The notes beneath the pieces are model-generated. The model saw nothing but the letters and a program-made list of their open reading frames with translations, was not told the origin of the DNA and ran no database searches. The translations under genes were made by a program, and so were the position numbers. From IMG/VR virus record IMGVR_UViG_3300045051_001514, positions 1 to 27,758 of that record: a stretch of 27,758 nucleotides of DNA; one strand, given 5' to 3'. Positions 14,260 to 22,089 of the stretch are shown in pieces. The DNA comes from a virus. The stretch's first letter is position 1. Every line of letters starts with the position of its first letter.

Positions 14260-15912
14260 ATGGCCAGGGGTGCCAAAGCGAAAAAGGAGGAATTCCTCAA
14301 GGCGCTGGCCGAGATCGCAGCCGAGCAGCGCCGCCTGATCGAAACCGAATGTCCGGGCTTCGACATGGACCCGGCCGCTTCGGCCGCACGCCGGGCCAAG
14401 GCGCTCGGCGATGACGACGACGCCTTCAAGTTCTTCTGCCAGACCTACTTCCCGCATTACATCAAGGGCGAGGCGAGCGCCTTCCACGCCTGGCTGTTCG
14501 TCCATTTGCCCCTGGTCGCCCGGGCGCCGGACGGCAAGCGCGAGCTGATCGCGGCGCCGCGCGGCAATGCCAAGTCCACCGTGGTGACGCTGTTGTTTAC
14601 GGCCTGGTGCATCCTGAAGCGCCTCAAGCGCTTCCCGGTCATCCTGTCCGACACCTTCGACCAAGCCGCCGTCCACCTGCAGGCGCTCAAGTCCGAGCTG
14701 GAGTTTAACCCGCGCCTGTCCGCCGACTTCCCCGACGACGTCGGCCAGGGGCCGGTGTGGCAGGCCGGCGAGGTCGTCTGTGCCAACGGCGCCAAGGTGA
14801 AGATCGGCGGCTCGTGCAAGGCCCTGCGCGGTTTCCGCCATGGTGCCCAACGCCCAGATCTAGTCATCGCCGACGACCTGGAGAACGACGAGAACGTTCA
14901 GAACCCGGACCAGCGCAACAAGCTGGAGAAGTGGATCGACAAGACGGTGGAGCCGCTGGGGCCGCCCGACGGGTCCATGGACCTCATCTGGGTGAACACC
15001 TTCCTACATTTCGACGCCGTGGCCATGCGTAAGTCGCGCAATCCCATGTGGCGGACAAAAATCTTCCAGGCCGTGCTGCAATGGCCCGACCGCATGGATT
15101 TGTGGGAGGAATGGGAAGGCATCCTGCGCAATAGCGACCACGAGATCGCCGAGGCGCTGGCCGACCAGTTCTATGCCGAGCACCTGGCCGAGATGCTGGC
15201 CGGCAGCAAGGTGCTGTGGCCGGCAGTGCAGTCTCTGGTCAAGCTGATGAAGATTCGCGTCCGCATCGGCGACGACGCCTTCAGCTCGGAATACCAGAAC
15301 CAGCCTATCGACGGCGATGCCCAGATGTTCGCCAAGCTGACCTTTTGGGTCTCGCAACTGGCGGAGTGGGTGTTCGTCGGCGCCTGCGACCCAAGCTTGG
15401 GCAAGGCCAACAAGCGTAACGACCCCAGTGCTATTGGCGTCGGCGGCTTCAACCGCTCCACCGGCATCCTGGACGTGGTCGAGGCGTCGATCCGCCGCCG
15501 CGTCCCCTCGGTGATCATGTCCGATATCGAAGCACTGCAGCGCGAATACCGCTGCCTCAAGTGGGGCGTGGAAACCGTCCAGTTCCAGGCCTTCTTCGCC
15601 GAACAGCTGGTCAAACAGAGTGCTATCCGAGGCACCCCAATCCCAATGGTGCCGATCCAGTCGACAATCGAAAAGGCGCTGCGCATCGAAAGCCTGGAGC
15701 CACACGTCCGCAACGGACTGATCCGCCTGCACCACAGCCAGTCCGTGATGCTGGAACAACTGCGCTTCTATCCCCAGCACCCCCATGACGATGGCCCCGA
15801 CATGCTGGAGATGCTGTGGCAGATGGCACAGAGCATCCGTTCGGGTACCGGTGCCGTCCGCACTGGCGGGACACGCACCGCTACCGCCAACAACCTCCGA
15901 GGCTACCGTTGA
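14260..15912 (+). CDS. Terminase large subunit (Mu gp28-like)
   Basis: A 550-residue packaging motor and nuclease. The ATG at 14260 follows the junction TGACGCC. The ATPase part has an atypical Walker A, APRGNAKST (residues 99-107, K105), common in this terminase branch, and a Walker B, DLVIADDLE (200-208, D205/D206). The nuclease part begins at VFVGACDPSLG with D377 as a likely metal ligand; later acidic residues (SDIEAL and HDDGPDMLEM) fit a RuvC/RNase H-like fold. In Mu the enzyme cuts host DNA beyond the prophage end and fills heads. Length and gene order agree with Mu gp28. Confidence 0.93.
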   Translation: MARGAKAKKEEFLKALAEIAAEQRRLIETECPGFDMDPAASAARRAKALGDDDDAFKFFCQTYFPHYIKGEASAFHAWLFVHLPLVARAPDGKRELIAAPRGNAKSTVVTLLFTAWCILKRLKRFPVILSDTFDQAAVHLQALKSELEFNPRLSADFPDDVGQGPVWQAGEVVCANGAKVKIGGSCKALRGFRHGAQRPDLVIADDLENDENVQNPDQRNKLEKWIDKTVEPLGPPDGSMDLIWVNTFLHFDAVAMRKSRNPMWRTKIFQAVLQWPDRMDLWEEWEGILRNSDHEIAEALADQFYAEHLAEMLAGSKVLWPAVQSLVKLMKIRVRIGDDAFSSEYQNQPIDGDAQMFAKLTFWVSQLAEWVFVGACDPSLGKANKRNDPSAIGVGGFNRSTGILDVVEASIRRRVPSVIMSDIEALQREYRCLKWGVETVQFQAFFAEQLVKQSAIRGTPIPMVPIQSTIEKALRIESLEPHVRNGLIRLHHSQSVMLEQLRFYPQHPHDDGPDMLEMLWQMAQSIRSGTGAVRTGGTRTATANNLRGYR

Positions 15913-17459
15913 CCACCGACACCCCCGCCGCTACCCCGGCGCCCGTGCTGCGCCGGGAAATCGCCTCCGCCCGTCGCGACATCCTGCAGCCGGTCTTCGG
16001 CAACCTGATGCGCCCGACCGACGACGTCCTCATCCAGCAGGGCGGCGGCAAGGGCCTGAAGATCTACGAGGAGCTGGAGCGCGACCCGCTGCTCTATGCG
16101 GTCATTCAGAAGCGCAAGCTCGCCCTGGTGGCGCGCGACTGGGTGGTCGAGCCGGGCGGCCCGCGTCGGGAGGACCGCAAGGCGGCCGAGCTGGCCGAGC
16201 GGGTGCTCAACGGCGAATGGGGCCTGTCCTTCGACAAGGTCTGCATCGACCTGCAGGACGCCATCCTCAAGGGTTACGCCGTAGCCGAAATCATCTGGGA
16301 CACGATCGACGGCTTCATCGTGCCGCGCGAAATTAAACCGAAGGATCAGCGGCGCTTTGTCTTTAGCGCCGAGGGCGAACTGCGCCTGCTGACCTGGGAG
16401 GCCATGGCCGAGGGCGAGGAACTGCCCGAGCGCAAATTTCTGGTCCACCGCTTCGGCGACAAGACCGGCGACCCCTACGGTCGTGGCTTGGGGCACCAAG
16501 CGTTCTGGTGGGCCTATTTCAAACGCATGGTCGTCCAGTTCTGGCTGGTGTTTGCCGAGAAGTTCGGCAGCCCGACCGTCAAGGGCGAATACGATCCCCA
16601 GGTCGTCGGGGAAAAGGAACAGGATGAGCTGCTGGCCACCCTGTCCAGCTTGGCGCAGCAGGGCGCCATCACCCTGCCCAAGGGCACCGAAGTCGGCTTA
16701 CTGGAGGCTCTGCGTTCCGGCACCGTCACCTATCCCGAGCTGGTCGATTACTGCGACCGCATGATCATGCTGGCCGTGCTGGGCAACACGCTCACCACCT
16801 CCGAAGGCAATGCCGGCAGCCGGGCGCTGGGCCAGGTCCACGCCAGCGTCGAGGACACCATCGTCGACGCCGACGCGGACCTCCAGGCCGCCACGCTGAA
16901 TAGCCAGCTGCTGGCCTGGCTGACCTGGTTCAATTATCCCGACGCCCGGCCGCCCCGGGTGGAGCGCCCGCGCCCAACCGAGGAGATGGCCGAGGCCAAG
17001 CTGCAGCAGGAGCAAATCAAGTCAAACGCCGATGCCCTGGGCCACGTCCTGGCCATGCGCAATGCCGGTTATGAGCCCGAGGACCCCAAAGCCAGCGTGG
17101 TGGAGCAGGCGCTCGGCTCATGGACCTATGTCGGCAAGTCTCCAGAGGTGGCGAACCTGCCACCACTCGACCAGATCGCGCTGGCGGCTCCGGTGTCGCA
17201 GGCGCAGGGTGGTGGCGCTGATCCGTCCGGAGTCCGCGACCTGGTCGATCATTTGGACCAGGCCGCCGGCGGCGCCATGGATGCGCTGATCGGTCGGGTG
17301 CGTGCCATGCTCGACCGGGTCGAGACGCTGGAAGAGGCCCAGGTGGCCTTGGCCGACATCTATCCCGAACTGGACACGTCGGATCTAGCGCTGGTGATCG
17401 GCCGGGCCCAGGCGCTGGCCAATCTGACCGGCCGCGTGGATATCGCCGATGGGCACTGA
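15909..17459 (+). CDS. Portal protein (DUF935, Mu gp29-like)
   Basis: A 516-residue portal protein, the ring through which DNA enters and leaves the head. The start is taken as the TTG at 15909 (TTGA overlap), preceded by GAGG (15898-15901); an ATG at 15816 in frame is too far inside the terminase gene. DUF935 features include RDPLLYAVIQKRKLALVARD, then DWVVEP, FDKVCIDLQDAILKGYAVAE, IIWD, and the loop PYGRGLGHQAFWWAYFKRMV. The part LAVLGNTLTTSEGNAGSRAL is strongly typical. The C-terminal 100 residues are helical and vary among phages. It overlaps the F-like gene by 11 nt. Confidence 0.94.
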   Translation: MTTDTPAATPAPVLRREIASARRDILQPVFGNLMRPTDDVLIQQGGGKGLKIYEELERDPLLYAVIQKRKLALVARDWVVEPGGPRREDRKAAELAERVLNGEWGLSFDKVCIDLQDAILKGYAVAEIIWDTIDGFIVPREIKPKDQRRFVFSAEGELRLLTWEAMAEGEELPERKFLVHRFGDKTGDPYGRGLGHQAFWWAYFKRMVVQFWLVFAEKFGSPTVKGEYDPQVVGEKEQDELLATLSSLAQQGAITLPKGTEVGLLEALRSGTVTYPELVDYCDRMIMLAVLGNTLTTSEGNAGSRALGQVHASVEDTIVDADADLQAATLNSQLLAWLTWFNYPDARPPRVERPRPTEEMAEAKLQQEQIKSNADALGHVLAMRNAGYEPEDPKASVVEQALGSWTYVGKSPEVANLPPLDQIALAAPVSQAQGGGADPSGVRDLVDHLDQAAGGAMDALIGRVRAMLDRVETLEEAQVALADIYPELDTSDLALVIGRAQALANLTGRVDIADGH

Positions 17460-18699
17460 GGTCAACGGCGCGCCGCTGGCCTTCCAAGAGGCCATCGACT
17501 ACCACACGAACAAGCTGGCGCTGCCGTCCAAGGCCTGGACGGATATCTGGGGCCGCGAACACGGGCGCGGCTTCATCGTCGCCGGCGCCGCCACCGACGA
17601 CTTGGTGACCGGCTTCCACGAGGCCATCGGCAAGGCGCTCAAGGACGGCCGCACCTTGACCGACTTCCGCAAGGATTTCGACCGCCTGGTCACCGAACAC
17701 GGCTGGAGCTACAACGGCTCGCGCGGCTGGCGCTCGGCCGTCATCTACAACACCAATCTGTCGCAGGCGTACAGCGCCGGGCGTTGGGAACAGGGCAAGA
17801 GCCTGCCCGACGCCGTCGGTCGCTACCGGCATAACTCCGGCGCCCATGAGCGCAAGGAACACGCGGCGTGGAACGGTATCACCCTGCCGCTGGGGCATTC
17901 ATGGTGGGGTACTCACTGGCCCATCAACGCCTGGGGCTGTCACTGCCAGGTGGACATCCTGTCGTGGCGGGCGGCGCGGGCGGCGGGCTGGGACGTTTCG
18001 GACGATCCGTCACCGGACGAGATGGTCACCAAGACCGTCAACACCCCCCAGGGGCCGAGGACGGTCACGGTGCCCAAGGGCATCGATCCGGGGTTCGACT
18101 ACAATCCCGGCGAGGCGGCGTTCGGCCACCGCCTGAACGACCAGGTCATGGAAAACTGGCGAAAGGAGGGGCGCAAATACGAGCGGCTGACCGCTGGCGA
18201 CTGGGTCAGCGCCGGCCGCCCGGAGCGGGTGCCTGCCGATAATCCGGTCGCCAAGCTGGGACAAGCCGCCACGTCGAAGGCGGACATGGTGAAGATGGTT
18301 CGGGAAACCATCGGCGGCGTGGAGCGGATATACAAACTGCCGGACGGCAGCCGGGTGTTGGTGGACGCGGTCAGCCTGGGCAATCACCTGGCCAAGGATT
18401 TAGCCCGAGGCTCCTTCCTGCCGTTCCTGCAGGAGGTGATCGAGCAGCCGTTCGAGGTCTGGATGTGCTTCGAGCGTCACCCGGCCACCGGAAAGGTCGA
18501 ACTGCGCCGGCGCCTGGTCAAGGTGCTGGAGTTGGGCGACAAGAACCGTCCGCTGGTCTTCACCGCGCAGGTCAAGCAGGGGCGGCTGGAGGACTATACC
18601 TTCCATCCGGTGCGGAACATCAACCGCGAGCGGCAAGGGAAACTGGTGTGGGGAAGACCTCTCACCGAAGCGGCCGGTGGAGGACCGGGCGATGGTTGA
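17449..18699 (+). CDS. F: F-like minor head protein fused to a PBECR-type nuclease domain
   Basis: A 416-residue protein. Residues about 30-185 are the Mu F / SPP1 gp7 minor head domain: IYNTNLSQAYSAGRWEQGKS (99-118), then RYRHNSGAHERKEHAAWNG, and the WGCHCQV signature with C164/C166. In Mu the F protein (gp30) acts in head assembly. Residues about 275-410 form a second domain: VRETIGGVERIYKLPDGSRV, FEVWMCFERHPATGKVELRR and VFTAQVKQGRLEDYTFHPVR. This resembles the PBECR class of barnase/EndoU/ColE5/RelE-like nucleases that phages attach to head proteins. Nuclease activity is inferred; catalytic residues were not assigned. A non-coding gap follows. Confidence 0.85.
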   Translation: MGTEVNGAPLAFQEAIDYHTNKLALPSKAWTDIWGREHGRGFIVAGAATDDLVTGFHEAIGKALKDGRTLTDFRKDFDRLVTEHGWSYNGSRGWRSAVIYNTNLSQAYSAGRWEQGKSLPDAVGRYRHNSGAHERKEHAAWNGITLPLGHSWWGTHWPINAWGCHCQVDILSWRAARAAGWDVSDDPSPDEMVTKTVNTPQGPRTVTVPKGIDPGFDYNPGEAAFGHRLNDQVMENWRKEGRKYERLTAGDWVSAGRPERVPADNPVAKLGQAATSKADMVKMVRETIGGVERIYKLPDGSRVLVDAVSLGNHLAKDLARGSFLPFLQEVIEQPFEVWMCFERHPATGKVELRRRLVKVLELGDKNRPLVFTAQVKQGRLEDYTFHPVRNINRERQGKLVWGRPLTEAAGGGPGDG

Positions 18700-18992
18700 C
18701 AGGGCCGTTCCCGACCATCGCCTTCGTTGACCCGATTTTAGCGCCGCCAGCCGCGAAAGACAATTCCGCCGGGGCGAGCTAGTCCGAAAGGGAGACACCC
18801 CCCGTTAGACCCCCGTTAGAGGACGGCGGCGGGGCCATTGGGTCAACAGGGGTGGACAGTATCGGCGACAGGGGGCATGGTGTGGGCCTTCCCGACCAAA
18901 CGGCCCGGACCTGAAATCCTTCAGGGTTAATCCCATGGCCGCCTGCCCATAGGCTTCAACGCATGGTCCAACGACCCATGCGGGGAAGTCCT
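18700..18992 (+). promoter_or_regulatory. Late intergenic region before the protease gene
   Basis: About 290 nt without a convincing gene, by far the largest gap in the late operon. It holds an 11-nt tandem repeat CCCCCGTTAGA twice (18799-18820), an 8-bp inverted pair GTTGACCC/GGGTCAAC (18726-18733 and 18840-18847), and the 16-bp palindrome at 18910-18925. CATAGG (18948-18953) is a weak possible -10 about 33 bp past the palindrome centre. In Mu the same place, between G and I, carries the PI late promoter and the strong gyrase site near the genome centre. Confidence 0.5.
18910..18925. promoter_or_regulatory. 16-bp palindrome CCTGAAATCCTTCAGG, copy 3 (before protease)
   Basis: A third exact copy of the palindrome, 67 nt before the preferred GTG start of the protease gene. 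Its place matches the Mu PI late promoter. No T-run follows, so it is not a terminator. Confidence 0.6.
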
Positions 18993-20192
18993 GTGTCCGA
19001 CAACGTCACCATCACCGACATCGATATCCTCAAGCCCGGCACCTACTGGGATGCCAGCGGCAACAAGGTCGTGGTGACTGCCGCCGACGTGGCGGAACTG
19101 GCGGCGGCGTATGAGCCCGAGCTGCAGGACGCGCCGGCCGTCGTCGGCCATCCCAAGATCAATCATCCCGCCTATGGCTGGATGCGCAACCTGCGCGTCG
19201 ACGGCGACGTGCTGCTGTGCGACCTGGTCGACGTCGACCCCGAATTCGCCGACACCATCAAAGCCAAACGCTACAAGAACCGCTCGCTCGCCTATTTCGG
19301 CCGCACCAGCAAGGGCAACCCCAAGCCGGGCAAGCTGTACCCCAAGCATCTCGGCTGGCTGGGCGCCAAGGCGCCGGCGGTCAAAGGGCTCAAGGAAATC
19401 GCGCTCTCCGCCGACGACGAGGCCATCGTTATCGAACTGGCGTCGCCGTCCTGGTCGTGGCGCCTGAATTACGCGCTGCGCACCATCGCCGATACCTTCC
19501 GCCGCCAGCGTGAAGCCGCCATTGCCGACGGTGGCGTCGACGCCGGTGACCGGCTGATCCCGGCTTTCGTCATCGACGAACTGACCAGCGCCGCCAACCA
19601 GATCGACGCCGACATCGCCGCCGAGGCTGACACCGCGTCCGCCCATTTCGCATCCCCCGACAACCAAGGAGGCCAGATGGCCACGCCCGAAGAGATCGCG
19701 GCCCGCGAAGCCGCGCTTGCACAAAAGGAGGCCACCCTGGCCGCCCGCGAAAAGTCCATCGGTGACAAAGAGGTCGCCCTGGCCGCCGCCGAAACCACCG
19801 CTCGGCGCAAGGACGATGCCGAGCTGGTGGACAAGCTGATCGGCGAGGGCCGCCTGCGCCCGACCGAGAAGAACGATGTCCTGGCCGAGCTGGCGGCGCT
19901 CGACGACGTCGACACCACCATCGAGCTGTCTTCCCCCGATGGCGCCAAGGTCACCCTGACCCCGCGCGACGCCCTGCGCCGCCGCCTGTCCGCCAGCCCC
20001 AAGCTGGTCGCCCTTGGCGCCCATCCCGACAAGGGCGGCCCCGGCGCCGACGGCATCATCGAGTTCGCCGCGCCCGATGGCATGAGCGTGGACGCCGACC
20101 GCTTGGCCCTGCACCAGCGCGCCCTGGCCTACCAGACCGCCCACCCCAACACCGACTACATCGCCGCCGTGCGCGCGGTGTCCAAGCCGTAA
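18993..20192 (+). CDS. I: Head maturation protease with scaffold tail (Mu I-like)
   Basis: A 399-residue protein if started at the GTG at 18993, which has GGGGAAG (18982-18988) before it; ATGs at 18963 and 18978 are alternatives without a clear site. Residues about 5-150 match the Mu I protease: DILKPGTYWDASGNKVVVTA, then DAPAVVGHPKINHPAYGWMR, and KAKRYKNRSLAYFG, which carry the conserved His and Ser positions of this family (roles from the family, not proven here). After a linker comes a scaffold-like coiled coil from residue 229. The protease should cut the scaffold during head maturation. Confidence 0.9.
   Translation: MSDNVTITDIDILKPGTYWDASGNKVVVTAADVAELAAAYEPELQDAPAVVGHPKINHPAYGWMRNLRVDGDVLLCDLVDVDPEFADTIKAKRYKNRSLAYFGRTSKGNPKPGKLYPKHLGWLGAKAPAVKGLKEIALSADDEAIVIELASPSWSWRLNYALRTIADTFRRQREAAIADGGVDAGDRLIPAFVIDELTSAANQIDADIAAEADTASAHFASPDNQGGQMATPEEIAAREAALAQKEATLAAREKSIGDKEVALAAAETTARRKDDAELVDKLIGEGRLRPTEKNDVLAELAALDDVDTTIELSSPDGAKVTLTPRDALRRRLSASPKLVALGAHPDKGGPGADGIIEFAAPDGMSVDADRLALHQRALAYQTAHPNTDYIAAVRAVSKP
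19677..20192 (+). CDS. Z: Nested scaffold protein (Mu Z-like), internal start in the I gene
   Basis: An internal ATG at 19677 in the frame of the protease gene has a full AAGGAGG site (19666-19672), which is unusual inside a coding region. It would make a 171-residue protein equal to the C-terminal part of the protease. It begins with a long coiled coil (ATPEEIAAREAALAQKEATL, then AAREKSIGDKEVALAAAETT) and ends in a conserved tail (ALAYQTAHPNTDYIAAVRAV). In Mu, the scaffold gpZ is made from the 3' part of gene I in the same way. Confidence 0.82.
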   Translation: MATPEEIAAREAALAQKEATLAAREKSIGDKEVALAAAETTARRKDDAELVDKLIGEGRLRPTEKNDVLAELAALDDVDTTIELSSPDGAKVTLTPRDALRRRLSASPKLVALGAHPDKGGPGADGIIEFAAPDGMSVDADRLALHQRALAYQTAHPNTDYIAAVRAVSKP

Positions 20193-20201
20193 GGAGGCAG
20201 C

Positions 20202-20549
20202 ATGCAGCCCCTGTCCTGTGCCGTTTACACCCGTTCGGCGATCGCTGCCGGCGCCGTCACCCAGCGCCGCTTCGTCAAGGTTTCCGGCGCCCAGGCCACC
20301 GTCCAGGGCGAGAAAGTCCTGGGCGTGTCCAAGTACACCGCCCCCGATCAGGGCGACCTGGCGCTCGACGTCCTCGGCTCCTCGGTGGTGGAGGCCGGTG
20401 CCGCCGTCGCCGCCGATGCCGACGTCATCACCGATGCCGATGGTCGTGCCATCACCGCCACCGGCGCCGCCGGCGAGCGCATCGTCGGTCGCGCCCTGTC
20501 CGTCGCCTCGGCCGCCGGCGCCGCCATCGAAATCCTGCTGACCCCGTAA
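20202..20549 (+). CDS. DUF2190 capsid decoration (cement) protein
   Basis: A 115-residue protein with GGAGG just before the ATG. The sequence is Ala/Gly/Val-rich and beta-strand-like: AGAVTQRRFVKVSGAQATVQ, then GVSKYTAPDQGDLALDVLGS and ATGAAGERIVGRALSVASAA. This is the pattern of DUF2190 capsid cement proteins, which sit on the outside of phage heads and stiffen them. It lies between the scaffold and the major capsid gene, the usual place. Function is inferred from the family. Confidence 0.8.
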   Translation: MQPLSCAVYTRSAIAAGAVTQRRFVKVSGAQATVQGEKVLGVSKYTAPDQGDLALDVLGSSVVEAGAAVAADADVITDADGRAITATGAAGERIVGRALSVASAAGAAIEILLTP

Positions 20550-20562
20550 GGAGAACGCCTTC

Positions 20563-21537
20563 ATGCCTCCGCTTCCGCCCGTCGTCGGCCCGCATACCGT
20601 CCGCCAGGTCGACCCGGTCCTTACCACCGTCGCCCACGGCTATCGCAACAATGCCCGTTCTGTCGGCTATGCGCTGTTTCCGCAGGTGCCGGTCTATGCC
20701 CGGGCCGGCATCATCCTCAAGTTCGGTGACGAGTCCTTCCGCCTCTACAACCTGCGCCGCGCCCCCGGTGGTCCGACGCTGGAAGTGCAGTTCGGCTATG
20801 ACGGCGGCCAGTATTCCATCAAGCAGAACGCCCTGGCTGGCAAGATCCCGGTGGAAATCCAGTCGGAGGCCCAGAACGTCCACGGCGTCGACCTGGGCGC
20901 CGGCGCCATGGCCATGACCATGCAGGTCCAGGACCTCGCCATGGAATACGAGCAGGCCGGTCTGGCCCGCGACGCCGCCAATTACGACAACGACCACAAG
21001 ATCGCGCTGGGCGCCGGTACCGAGTGGATCGACCCCGACAGCAACCCGCTGGACCACATCTCGACCGCCAAGGAAGCCATTTCCGACACCACCGGCGAGG
21101 ACGCCAACACCCTGGTGCTGTCGGCCAAGGCGTGGAAGGGCGCGCGCGAGAACCCCCATGTGATCGAGCGTTTCAAGTACACCACCGCTGGCCCGATTAC
21201 CCTGCAGCAGCTTGCCAGCTTGGTCGAGGTCGACAATGTGGTCATCGGCCGCAAGCGCTATGTCGACCAGGACGGCAAGTTCCAGCCGGTGTGGGGTACC
21301 GACGCCGTTCTCGCCTGGGTGGCCCCCGGCGCGCGTGACGCCGGCGCCGCGCCGAACCCGCTGCAACGTGCCATGCCGTCGTACGGCTACACCTACACCC
21401 TGGACGGCTCGCCGGTGGCGGAAGCGCCGTACTACGACGACAACACCCGGTCGTGGAAGTACCCGACCATCCACGAGGCGCAGGCCCAGCTGACCGGCAT
21501 GACGGCCGGCTACCTGTTCCAGGGCGCGGGTGGCTGA
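20563..21537 (+). CDS. Major capsid protein, not of Mu gpT type
   Basis: A 324-residue protein with AAGGAG before the ATG. It matches a capsid family seen in many other tailed phages: RQVDPVLTTVAHGYRNNARS, then VGYALFPQVPVYARAGIILK, FGDESFRLYNLRRAPGGPTL, HISTAKEAISDTTGEDANTL and VLSAKAWKGARENPHVIERF, followed by VEVDNVVIGRKRYVD. An HK97 fold is expected. It does not look like Mu gpT. Position after the scaffold and decoration genes supports the capsid call. Confidence 0.85.
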   Translation: MPPLPPVVGPHTVRQVDPVLTTVAHGYRNNARSVGYALFPQVPVYARAGIILKFGDESFRLYNLRRAPGGPTLEVQFGYDGGQYSIKQNALAGKIPVEIQSEAQNVHGVDLGAGAMAMTMQVQDLAMEYEQAGLARDAANYDNDHKIALGAGTEWIDPDSNPLDHISTAKEAISDTTGEDANTLVLSAKAWKGARENPHVIERFKYTTAGPITLQQLASLVEVDNVVIGRKRYVDQDGKFQPVWGTDAVLAWVAPGARDAGAAPNPLQRAMPSYGYTYTLDGSPVAEAPYYDDNTRSWKYPTIHEAQAQLTGMTAGYLFQGAGG

Positions 21538-21538
21538 C

Positions 21539-21967
21539 ATGCGGCGCTATACCGTCATCACCCCGCTGGCCGTCCCCGGCCGGCGGGAGCCGCTGCCGCC
21601 CGGCTCGCCCGTCGAGATGGACGAGACCGCCGGCGACAAGCTGGTCGCCAAGGGCATCCTGGCCCCGGCCAAGGATCATGCCGCCGAATCGACCACCGAC
21701 ACCGCCGTGCTGGAGTCCCGCATCCGTACCCTGGAGGAGCAACTGGCGGACGCCCAGTCGGCCCTGCTCGCCCAGGTCGAGGTGACGGAAGCGGTCGAGG
21801 AACGCGCCCGCCAGGCGGAGACGCAGCGCTTCGCCGCTGAAGCCCGCGCCCAGCACGCCGAGGCCGGACTGGTGGCACTGCGCGCTCATCCCGTCGCGCC
21901 GCCGGTCGAGCCGCCGCCGCCCCAGGAACCGCCGCCCGAGGCCAAGAAGACGGCCAAGGCCAAGTGA
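21539..21967 (+). CDS. Coiled-coil head-region protein (gp35-like position)
   Basis: A 142-residue protein; the ATG at 21539 lies just after the capsid stop, and a GTG at 21530 would overlap it. Residues 1-45 look like a small beta domain (RRYTVITPLAVPGRREPLPP, then MDETAGDKLVAKGIL). Residues about 55-110 are a coiled coil (LESRIRTLEEQLADAQSALL, then VEERARQAETQRFAAEARAQ), and the tail is Pro-rich then Lys-rich. Its position corresponds to Mu gp35, of unknown function. The next 122 nt are non-coding. Confidence 0.65.
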   Translation: MRRYTVITPLAVPGRREPLPPGSPVEMDETAGDKLVAKGILAPAKDHAAESTTDTAVLESRIRTLEEQLADAQSALLAQVEVTEAVEERARQAETQRFAAEARAQHAEAGLVALRAHPVAPPVEPPPPQEPPPEAKKTAKAK

Positions 21968-22089
21968 TACCAGGGCGCATCCGCCGGAGGTCCGGCTAAC
22001 CGGCGGCCAGCCCATACAGCCCCGGGGCGTCGTCGCCGGGTTTCCGTCGACGCCCCGGCCCCCATCCGCAGCCTTTCGAGAGCGTTAGA
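21968..22089 (+). other. Intergenic gap with two strong hairpins
   Basis: Two perfect stems lie between the coiled-coil gene and the gp36-like gene. The first is CCGCCGG/CCGGCGG (21981-21987 with 22000-22006). The second is an 11-bp stem CCGGGGCGTCG/CGACGCCCCGG (22022-22032 with 22048-22058). Neither has a T-run, so a simple rho-independent terminator is unlikely. They may limit or process the late message between head and tail genes. Confidence 0.65.

Noticed and set aside
18696-18740. TTGACA at 18696-18701 as a promoter
   Set aside because: No -10-like hexamer is found at a 16-18 nt distance.
18799-18820. CCCCCGTTAGA tandem repeat as a CRISPR or replication iteron array
   Set aside because: There are only two units, with no spacer and no associated genes.
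18927-20627. Long open frame on the - strand (566 codons) opposite the protease gene
   Set aside because: Its product is a Gly/Val-rich shadow translation, and the opposite strand has clear I/Z, DUF2190 and capsid genes.
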